12,562 nucleotides of DNA. Source: Deltaproteobacteria bacterium. GTDB lineage: Bacteria > Myxococcota > Polyangia > Haliangiales > Haliangiaceae. How positions within the stretch are numbered: position 1 is the first letter of the stretch; each line of letters starts with the position of its first letter. The notes beneath the pieces are model-generated. The model did no database searches and had not been told where the DNA came from. It was given only the letters and a program-made list of their open reading frames with translations. Position numbers and translations under genes: made by a program. Below are positions 1-6,093 of the stretch, piece after piece. The DNA is taken from assembly GCA_018262455.1 (NCBI GenBank), contig JAGSPR010000173.1, positions 1-12,562 on the forward strand, written 5' to 3'.

Positions 1-637
1 TGAGCTGGACCTGCCTGCCGTCGACCTCGATGAGGCCGCCACCGCCGCCGGTAGGCTCGTGCATCCTGAACGTCATCGTTGGCAGGCCGATGAAGGTGTG
101 CTCCGCCTCGTGATCCCCCGGAAACGTGATCTCCAGGGCTGGCCTGCGCGGCGGCGGCTCTCCGATCGGGCCATCCGGGGGCCGGATCGTCTTGGTCGCG
201 GTCCGGCCAGGGCGGGGGGCCGGTAGCCGACCGACGTCTTCGATGAAGTAGAACGCGATCTGACCGAACCGGACACGGTCGCCCTCCTGGACCACGACCG
301 GGGCGTCGATCAGCTTGTCATCGACGTAGGTCCCGTTCGCGGAGCCGAGGTCCCGGATGGTCCAGTCGGTTCCGGACAGCGTGATCTGCGCGTGCTGACG
401 GGACACCGAAGACTCGAGGATCGCGAGTCCGGACCGCTCGACCTGGCGGCCGATGATCGTCTGCGGATCGAGCCGGTGTGGACACCCCCACAGATCGACG
501 AGCGCGGCCATGGTGGGATGGCTTCCGTGCAGCTGGAGCTGCTCCGGCATGATGTGGAGCGGGCTCGACAGATCATCGCGGCACTCCTCGCAGAGCACGC
601 CCACCTCGGCGGGGCGCTGGCGGCAGACCGGGCACAT
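1..637 (-). CDS. Zinc-ribbon plus FHA domain protein (partial, C-terminus beyond window)
   Basis: Likely a cytoplasmic phosphothreonine-reading adaptor. The 212 visible residues begin with a short Cys4 knuckle (CPVC at 2-5, CEEC at 16-19), the spacing of a small zinc ribbon. A forkhead-associated domain follows at about 60-130. It carries the family's key residues: GR at 63-64, SRQH at 79-82, and NGT at 101-103 within DLGSANGTYVD. A proline- and arginine-rich linker (about 140-170) leads into a second segment with beta-like hydrophobic alternation that leaves the window. The chosen start is the ATG at 637; a GTG lies directly before it at 640. The gene lies 38 bp downstream of the M23 lipoprotein gene and two genes from a Ser/Thr kinase on the same strand, so a kinase-writer/FHA-reader pair is a reasonable inference. 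FHA binding to phosphothreonine is established for the family; the partner here is unknown. The full length and C-terminal domain cannot be seen. Confidence 0.88.
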   Translation of the reverse strand, partial: MCPVCRQRPAEVGVLCEECRDDLSSPLHIMPEQLQLHGSHPTMAALVDLWGCPHRLDPQTIIGRQVERSGLAILESSVSRQHAQITLSGTDWTIRDLGSANGTYVDDKLIDAPVVVQEGDRVRFGQIAFYFIEDVGRLPAPRPGRTATKTIRPPDGPIGEPPPRRPALEITFPGDHEAEHTFIGLPTMTFRMHEPTGGGGGLIEVDGRQVQL

Positions 638-675
638 CACGAGTGCATCCTATCACTCGAACAGGGAGCGACAGG

Positions 676-1653
676 TCACTCCCACGACGAGTAGCGACGA
701 CCCTGAACGGGCTCCTCGATCCGCCTGGGCGTGATGGCGAAGCGGAACGGAAACGAGCGTGCCGAGACGCCGTCATCGCCGGCCGTCATCACCTGGAAGT
801 GGAGGTGCGGCGTCGACGAGAACCCGGTGTTGCCGGACAGGGCGAGCTCCTGGCCTCGCTCGATTCGCTGGCCGGGCTTGACCTCGATGCCACTGGGGGA
901 CAGGTGCATGTACTCGCCGAGCGTGCCGTCGTCGTGCATCACCAGCACGAAGTTCGTGCGTTTGTACTCGACGAAGTCGGTGGTCGTGCCGGCGCCCTGC
1001 GCGGCGGCGTTGGCTGCGATGACGACGCCTGGGCGGGTCGCGAGCACGGGCGTGGCGACCGGGCAGTCGATGTCGACCGCGAACTCATTGGAGCCGCGGT
1101 GCGAGAACGTGCCGTGAAACCCCTGCAGGATCGAGAACGTGAGGCCGTGGGGATACGGCAGGCGATAGACGTAGTCGGTGGGATGGGCCCGTGGGTCGCC
1201 GAACCGCGCACGGAAGGAGAGCTCGCGCCGGTAGCGCTGGGCGCCATCGAGCACGTCGAGCTCGCCGAGCACGACGGTCTGGCCGACCCCGAGCGGTGAC
1301 GCCGCAGCCGGCAGGTAGGCGACGCCCTCGATCGGCGACACGGGGGCCACGTTGTCGAACGCGGTCATCGTCCACTTGATCATCACCGGCGCCGCGTAGC
1401 GGTTGCGCGCGACCTGAACGATCCGGTTGCCGCGGCGATATAGCTCGAACTCGAGCTGGCCGCCGTCGAACGCGAAGTCGGTCAGTCGATCTTCGAGCCT
1501 CCCGAACGACGCAGGGTCCGACGCGGTGAGCGGGACCGGCACCTCGACCGCGCGGCGGGTAGGGACGTACTGGGACTCCGGCGGACAGCCCGCGCAGACG
1601 AGCATCGACAACGCGATCGACAGGCGGGATGCTGCCCCCTTCGTGCGACTCAT
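676..1653 (-). CDS. M23-family (LytM-like) metallopeptidase lipoprotein
   Basis: Probable secreted, lipid-anchored peptidoglycan endopeptidase or a related LytM factor, 325 residues from the ATG at 1653. The N-terminus has basic residues, a hydrophobic stretch and then Cys23 preceded by Cys-Ala-Gly. This is a slightly unusual lipobox, with Cys at -3. A beta-rich region fills about 30-160. The peptidase domain occupies about 165-325, with the candidate first zinc ligand His185 in FSHRGSNEFAVDID, Asp194, His250 in GEYMHLS, and the HLHF motif with His283 and His285. All expected M23 metal and catalytic residues therefore appear present, so activity is plausible. The His-to-Asp gap is eight residues rather than the three of classical HxxxD enzymes. 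The start is uncertain: in-frame ATGs at 1668 and 1683 would lengthen the n-region, and the latter has an AGGG-like Shine-Dalgarno about nine bases upstream. The gene follows the kinase gene closely, so co-transcription is likely. Confidence 0.86.
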   Translation of the reverse strand: MSRTKGAASRLSIALSMLVCAGCPPESQYVPTRRAVEVPVPLTASDPASFGRLEDRLTDFAFDGGQLEFELYRRGNRIVQVARNRYAAPVMIKWTMTAFDNVAPVSPIEGVAYLPAAASPLGVGQTVVLGELDVLDGAQRYRRELSFRARFGDPRAHPTDYVYRLPYPHGLTFSILQGFHGTFSHRGSNEFAVDIDCPVATPVLATRPGVVIAANAAAQGAGTTTDFVEYKRTNFVLVMHDDGTLGEYMHLSPSGIEVKPGQRIERGQELALSGNTGFSSTPHLHFQVMTAGDDGVSARSFPFRFAITPRRIEEPVQGRRYSSWE

Positions 1654-1693
1654 CGTGCTGGCTCGCATCGCACCCGACTGCATCGTAGCAGCC

Positions 1694-3139
1694 CTACAAC
1701 GGCGTTGCGCGCGTCGTGCGATATCGCACCATCGTCCCGGCGATCCGGTCCCACAGGGCGCGCTTGCCCGACACCCGCGCCGATGCGTACAGCAGCAGCA
1801 GGAAGCCAACCAGGATGCTGAGCGCGGTCCCGCTCGTCGCGATGTTCTTCGTGAGCTGGTTGTCGAACGACTCGGCCGCGAACCCGATCAGCGACGTGCT
1901 GCAGGTCACCCCCAACATCGCCAGCGCACGCTTCGCGGAGCGGCCGAGCCGGGGGCGCGACGCGGTCGCAAGATCGACCACCTCGAGCTCGATGAGCGAC
2001 TTCCCGACCGTGGTGCCCCACCGCGCGACCGCGAGCGTGTGGTACAGGGCAAAGAACGGCAGCGTCACCGCCATCGGGATGCTGATCCCATCGCTGACGC
2101 CGTTGGCGATCGCCTGGATGGACGCGGTCAGGATCCCCAGCAGGATGAAGTCGATCGACATCGCGACGCTGCGGGCCCAGAACCCGGCGGGGCGGGTGTG
2201 GGCGATCGATGCGAGCTCGATCGCGCGAAGCAGGTCGTCGTAGCTGCCGAACCGATCCTCGGGCCGCGCTGCCATCATCCGCGTGCAGAGCGCGTCGATC
2301 GCGCCGATCTGGGTGCGGGGCTGGCCACGCCGGGGCAGCGGTGGGCGGGCCGCGGTGGCGTGCAGCGTGGCGAGCGCGTCGGCGGAATCGGCCCCGAACG
2401 GCGGCTTGCCGGCGATCAGGTGGAACAGGGTCGCGCCGAGCGCGTAGATGTCGGCCCGAAAATCGACGGCCTCGCCGCGCGCCTGCTCGGGCGCCATGTA
2501 GAGCGGGGTGCCCGCGAGCGACGTCTGGGCGATCGGGCCCGCGTCGCCTGCCGCCCCGGCCCCGCCCGCAGCGAGCCCGAAGTCGAGGACCTTGACCATC
2601 CCGTGCCCGTCGATCATCAGGTTCGACGGCTTGACGTCGCGATGGGTGAAGCCGCTGCGCTGGGCTTCGCGAAGCCCCATCGCCGCCGAGCGGATCACCA
2701 TGAGCGCGTTGTCGACCGACATCGGTCCCTTTGCGATCCGATCCGCGAGGGTCTCGCCGGCGACGTACTCCATCGCGAAGAACACGCGATCGAGCTCCTC
2801 GCCGATGAAGTACATGTGCCCGACGTTGGGGTGCACGACGCGGGCCTGGGCGCGGGCCTCGCGGATCATCCGATCTCGACGCTTCGGGTCGCGGGCGAGC
2901 TCCTCGGGGAGGACCTTGATCGCGACCGGCCGATCGAGCGCGAGATCGGTCGCGAGGTAGACCTCGCCCATCCCGCCGGCTCCGAGCGGGCGCTCGATGC
3001 GGAAGTGTCCGAGCTGCTTGCCCGCCGGGATCCCGCGCGTGCCGGCGGGACCAGGTGAGCCGCCGACCTTGGTCTCGGTTCGATCCTGGCACGCCGGCAC
3101 CGTCGGAGCCGCCAGCGTGTCGTCGACCTTGGATCGCAC
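1694..3139 (-). CDS. Ser/Thr protein kinase with C-terminal RDD membrane domain
   Basis: Pkn/PknB-type Hanks kinase, 481 residues from the GTG at 3139. The kinase domain spans about 43-310: glycine loop GAGGMGEVYLA (53-63), VAIKVL with catalytic Lys75, helix-C Glu94, HRDVKPSN (166-173, Asp168), DFG (Asp186) and APEQ (216-219). All catalytic residues are intact. From about 319 a hydrophobic RDD-family domain follows. It has an Arg-x3-Met-x-Ile-Asp start, a GTTVGKSL element, and DRIAGTMVRYR near the end, with several membrane segments. The kinase is therefore probably tethered to the inner membrane by its C-terminus, unlike PknB, which has one transmembrane helix before extracellular PASTA repeats. 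The reading frame is open up to an ATG at 3265, which would add 42 Arg-rich residues. I prefer 3139 because that extension would swallow the only AT-rich patch and palindrome of the divergent intergenic region. A GTG near 3100 is another option. It leads the M23-FHA gene group. Confidence 0.9.
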   Translation of the reverse strand: MRSKVDDTLAAPTVPACQDRTETKVGGSPGPAGTRGIPAGKQLGHFRIERPLGAGGMGEVYLATDLALDRPVAIKVLPEELARDPKRRDRMIREARAQARVVHPNVGHMYFIGEELDRVFFAMEYVAGETLADRIAKGPMSVDNALMVIRSAAMGLREAQRSGFTHRDVKPSNLMIDGHGMVKVLDFGLAAGGAGAAGDAGPIAQTSLAGTPLYMAPEQARGEAVDFRADIYALGATLFHLIAGKPPFGADSADALATLHATAARPPLPRRGQPRTQIGAIDALCTRMMAARPEDRFGSYDDLLRAIELASIAHTRPAGFWARSVAMSIDFILLGILTASIQAIANGVSDGISIPMAVTLPFFALYHTLAVARWGTTVGKSLIELEVVDLATASRPRLGRSAKRALAMLGVTCSTSLIGFAAESFDNQLTKNIATSGTALSILVGFLLLLYASARVSGKRALWDRIAGTMVRYRTTRATPL

Positions 3140-3236
3140 CGACCGGAGCTTACTAGCCCCTGTGGACCGACCAGGCCCTCGGCCGCGAATAATCCGGTCG
3201 CGGCGGTCGTTCGCTCTGACGGGTTCGACCCGCAGC

Positions 3237-3248
3237 CTCGCATGCGAG
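3237..3248. promoter_or_regulatory. Perfect 12-bp palindrome, candidate operator
   Basis: CTCGCATGCGAG reads identically on both strands. It sits 22 bases upstream of the candidate -35 of the plus-strand operon and between two divergent genes, a usual place for a dimeric regulator's site. No regulator is encoded in the window, and a 12-bp palindrome can arise by chance in GC-rich DNA, so this is a candidate only. Confidence 0.3.
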
Positions 3249-3270
3249 CATCGCGTGCACCGCACCTTCC

Positions 3271-3299
3271 TTGACTCCCCCGTGCGTTCGCATACCTTC
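3271..3299 (+). promoter_or_regulatory. Candidate sigma-70-type promoter for the SGNH-SGNH-MBOAT operon
   Basis: TTGACT (3271-3276, five of six matches to the -35 consensus) is followed after 17 bases by TACCTT (3294-3299, three of six to the -10). Transcription would then begin near 3306, only about five bases before the ATG at 3311. No room remains for a Shine-Dalgarno, so a leaderless or near-leaderless message is implied. The -10 is weak, so an upstream promoter remains possible. Confidence 0.35.
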
Positions 3300-3310
3300 G
3301 ACTAGCTAGG

Positions 3311-4693
3311 ATGTCGGCGCCTGATCGCAGCTGGACCATCGCCCCGACAATCCTCTGGTTCGGCGTGGCCCTGGGGATCGGGTTGTGGTGGAGCGATGGC
3401 AACCTCGATGCGGTCGCCGATCGCCTCACCTCGGGGCGCGATCCGGACGCGCCGGGCACGGCCGGGCCGGGCTTCACCGGGGCGCCTGTCGTCGTGGCCG
3501 AGGTTGACCCCAAGCCAGCGCTCCCGCCGGACACCGGGGATCGCAGCCACGTCGGCGCCCTCGAGGATGTCTGCGTCGACGGCACGGCGCCCTCGGCCTG
3601 CAAGCGCTGGGGCATGGACGGGTTCTATCGCGCGATGGCCGAGACCAAGAAGCGCAAGCTCGGTCGGGCGCTCCGCGTGTCGTGGTTCGGCGACTCGGTG
3701 ATCGCGACGGACGCGATCCCGGGCCGGCTGCGCGCGCGCCTGCAAGGCGAGCTCGGCGACGGCGGCCCTGGGTTCGTCTACATCGTTCCGCCGCATCGGT
3801 TCTGCGTCCACGAGGCCATCACGCGATCATCGGGCGGGGGCTGGGCGGCCTACGCGATCTCGACCGCGCAGATCTCCGACGGGCTGTACGGCGTCGGCGG
3901 CAGTACCGCCGAGACCCACGATGGGCACGCCTCGCTCAAGCTGGTCAGCGGCACGGCGACCGAGATCGAGCTGTACTACCTGTCGCAGCCCAAGGGCGGC
4001 ACCGCGACCGTCACCGGGGACGCCGGGCAGATCGCGCGGATCGAGACGGCGGCGGACACCAAGCAGCCCGGGTACGCGGCGGGCACCGTCGCCGCGGGGA
4101 CCAAGAAACTCGACATCACGACCGAGGGCAAGGTGCGGCTGTTCGGGGTGTCGCTCGAGAACACGACCGGCGCGGTCGTCGACAACCTCGGCATCGTCAG
4201 CGTCAACGTGAAGAGCTTCGCGAACGCGAACGCGGCGCACTTCATCGCCGAGCTCGGTCACCGCAACGCCGACCTCGTCATGATCATGATCGGGGCGAAC
4301 GAGGCCCAGTGGCTCAGCCCCGGAGACAAGGACACCAAGGAGTACCAGGCGCACTACGAGCAGGTGCTCGCTCCGATCCGCAAGGCGCGTCCCGACGGCG
4401 CGTGCCTCGTCGTGTCGCCGACCGACCAGGCCGAGGCCGTCGATGGCAAGTACCCGTCGCGTGCGGTCATGCCGATGCTGGTCGAGGCCCAGCGCAAGGC
4501 GGCGCACGCCCAGGGCTGCGCGTTCTACTCGACGTATCACTGGATGGGCGGCAAGGGCTCGGCCGCCACGTGGTTTCGCAAGGGCCTCGTAGGGAGCGAC
4601 TTTCAGCACCTGTCGCGCAAGGGCGCCAACAAGATGGCCGATGCGATCTACGACAGCCTCGTGACCGGTTTTCAGCGGTATGCGAAGCCTTAG
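3311..4693 (+). CDS. Membrane-anchored SGNH hydrolase-fold protein (putative polymer O-acetyltransferase/esterase)
   Basis: 460 residues. One N-terminal hydrophobic helix (about 10-27, APTILWFGVALGIGLWW) after a short basic start suggests a signal anchor with the domain in the periplasm. SGNH blocks: WFGDSV with Asp128 and nucleophile Ser129, a glycine-rich block II (LGDGGPGF, about 150-157), IGANEA with Asn330, and the SDFQHLS block with Asp430 and His433. The Ser-His-Asp triad and oxyanion Asn are thus complete. About 170 residues separate blocks II and III and contain a beta-rich stretch (about 205-295) resembling an inserted sandwich domain, as known for peptidoglycan O-acetylesterase Ape1. 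The following SGNH gene overlaps by 14 bp and looks paralogous. With the downstream MBOAT gene, the inferred job is moving acetyl groups onto or off a surface polymer. Acetyltransferase and esterase activity cannot be told apart by motif. No Shine-Dalgarno is seen; AGG touches the ATG. Confidence 0.85.
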   Translation: MSAPDRSWTIAPTILWFGVALGIGLWWSDGNLDAVADRLTSGRDPDAPGTAGPGFTGAPVVVAEVDPKPALPPDTGDRSHVGALEDVCVDGTAPSACKRWGMDGFYRAMAETKKRKLGRALRVSWFGDSVIATDAIPGRLRARLQGELGDGGPGFVYIVPPHRFCVHEAITRSSGGGWAAYAISTAQISDGLYGVGGSTAETHDGHASLKLVSGTATEIELYYLSQPKGGTATVTGDAGQIARIETAADTKQPGYAAGTVAAGTKKLDITTEGKVRLFGVSLENTTGAVVDNLGIVSVNVKSFANANAAHFIAELGHRNADLVMIMIGANEAQWLSPGDKDTKEYQAHYEQVLAPIRKARPDGACLVVSPTDQAEAVDGKYPSRAVMPMLVEAQRKAAHAQGCAFYSTYHWMGGKGSAATWFRKGLVGSDFQHLSRKGANKMADAIYDSLVTGFQRYAKP

Positions 4694-6092
4694 CCTCGCG
4701 GTGTTCCTGGCGGTGGCCGGCTGTGGCAGCGGCTGTGACGGCGAGCGGCTCAAGCCGCCCAACCAGCCGCGCCCGCTGCTCGCCAAGGCCGTGGATGCCG
4801 AGGATACCGGGGTGCACGTCGACCGCGACGTCCATGACCTCGGTCCCTCGGGCTATCTCGACGCACCCCACGGGTCGCTCGATCAGCTGTTCACCGGGCT
4901 CGCCGCCGCCGAGCGTCAGGATCCGACCGGCCGCGTGGTGCTCGTGTTCTTCGGCGACTCGCACACCGCGGGGGACTCGATGACCTCGCGGCTGCGCGTG
5001 AGCTGGCAGGGTAGGTTCGGCGACGGCGGCCGGGGTCTCGTGGCTGCCGGCCGTCCACCGGCGCGTCACTACTACCAGCGCGACGTCCACTACGGCACGA
5101 GTGGGGCGTGGAAGGCCGCGATCGGCGGGCACAAGGATCCCGAGCCGTACGGCATCTCGGGGCTGCGCGTGTACGGCGAGCGGAAGGGCGCGCAGCTGTG
5201 GGTCGAGACCTGCAGCGACTGCGCGGCGGGGACCAGCGTCGCGCAGTTCGAGGTCCTCTACCAGTCGGCGCCGGACCACGGGTTGCTGCGCTATCGCGTC
5301 GACGACGGGACCTGGCAGGTCCTCACCACGAAGACTGCCCCGATCGAGCCGCCACACCCGGCGCGCCTGGTGATCGCGGTGCCCGATGGTCCCCACAAGC
5401 TGACGCTCGAGCATGGCGGGGGTGGCATGGTCGACCTCTACGGCGTCGCGATGGAGCGCCGGCGACCGGGGGTGATCGTCGACTCGCTCGGAGTCGTCGG
5501 GCGCCGGCTCGGCAGCCTGCGGTCGTGGGATTGGTCGGTGATCGGTGAGCAGCTCTCGACCCGCGACCCGCGGCTTGTCGTCCTCCAGTACGGGACCAAC
5601 GAAGCCGACGACCCGGAGCTCGATCTCGAGATGCTCGCACGCAACTACGACGAGACGATCCTGCGGATCCGAGCCGCGGCACCGACGGCATCGATCCTGA
5701 TCCTCGGGCCGCCGGACATGGGCGTTCGCGAGGGCGGCAAGGGGTGTGACAGGCTGAAGCCCACCGCGAACAACGACGCCGTCGTCGTCATCCCCGAATG
5801 CGAGTGGCGCACGCCGACCAAGCTCCGCGAGATCATCTCGATCGAGCACGCCGCGGCCGTGCGAAACAAGGTCGCATTCTTCGACACGTTCGCCGCGATG
5901 GGCGGCGCGGACCGCATGCACGAGTGGGTCACGAGCGAGCCCAAGGTCGCCTACAAGGATCACGTTCACCTCACCGATCTCGGATACCAGCGCTGGGCCA
6001 ACGAGCTGTCCTCCGCGTTGCTCGCCGACTACGCGCGATGGCGTGGCGCCCAGAACCTGCCTGCCTCGAGGCCGGCCTCGTCCGCGCCCTGA
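4680..6092 (+). CDS. SGNH hydrolase-fold lipoprotein, paralogue of the upstream gene
   Basis: 470 residues. The N-terminus MRSLSLAVFLAVAGC is a short lipoprotein signal with lipobox AVAGC, so Cys15 should be lipidated and the domain lies outside the cytoplasm. SGNH blocks: FFGDSHTAGDS with Asp93 and Ser94, FGDGGRG for block II, YGTNEAD with Asn307, and KDHVHLTDLGY with Asp427 and His430. The triad is complete. A beta-rich region between blocks II and III (about 165-270) parallels that of the upstream protein, and the shared RLR...GDGG-G-LV/FV segment after block I supports duplication. The ATG at 4680 overlaps the upstream gene by 14 bp in another frame, with no Shine-Dalgarno, suggesting translational coupling. 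The C-terminus is a Pro/Ala/Ser tail. By analogy with AlgJ/AlgX or PatB it is an acetyl acceptor/transferase partner of the MBOAT protein, or a deacetylase; the sequence alone does not decide. Confidence 0.85.
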   Translation: MRSLSLAVFLAVAGCGSGCDGERLKPPNQPRPLLAKAVDAEDTGVHVDRDVHDLGPSGYLDAPHGSLDQLFTGLAAAERQDPTGRVVLVFFGDSHTAGDSMTSRLRVSWQGRFGDGGRGLVAAGRPPARHYYQRDVHYGTSGAWKAAIGGHKDPEPYGISGLRVYGERKGAQLWVETCSDCAAGTSVAQFEVLYQSAPDHGLLRYRVDDGTWQVLTTKTAPIEPPHPARLVIAVPDGPHKLTLEHGGGGMVDLYGVAMERRRPGVIVDSLGVVGRRLGSLRSWDWSVIGEQLSTRDPRLVVLQYGTNEADDPELDLEMLARNYDETILRIRAAAPTASILILGPPDMGVREGGKGCDRLKPTANNDAVVVIPECEWRTPTKLREIISIEHAAAVRNKVAFFDTFAAMGGADRMHEWVTSEPKVAYKDHVHLTDLGYQRWANELSSALLADYARWRGAQNLPASRPASSAP

Positions 6093-6093
6093 C

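Larger units (their letters stand above)
3140..3310. promoter_or_regulatory. Divergent intergenic control region between kinase and acyl-transfer operons
   Basis: This 171-bp stretch separates the minus-strand kinase gene from the plus-strand SGNH gene. It holds the AT-rich patch CGAATAATCC at 3186-3195, which gives a weak minus-strand -10 (GATTAT) about 50 bases before the GTG at 3139. It also holds the inverted repeat GGGT-TCG-ACCC at 3221-3231, a perfect palindrome at 3237-3248 and a plus-strand promoter candidate at 3271-3299. No clear minus-strand -35 is visible. If the kinase began at 3265 instead, most of this region would be coding. Confidence 0.5.

Noticed and set aside
1427..3058. 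Open frame of 543 codons on the plus strand, antisense to the kinase and M23 genes
   Set aside because: Arg/Asp/Gly-rich composition without any domain motif; it is a shadow of GC-rich third positions opposite a kinase with a full set of catalytic motifs.
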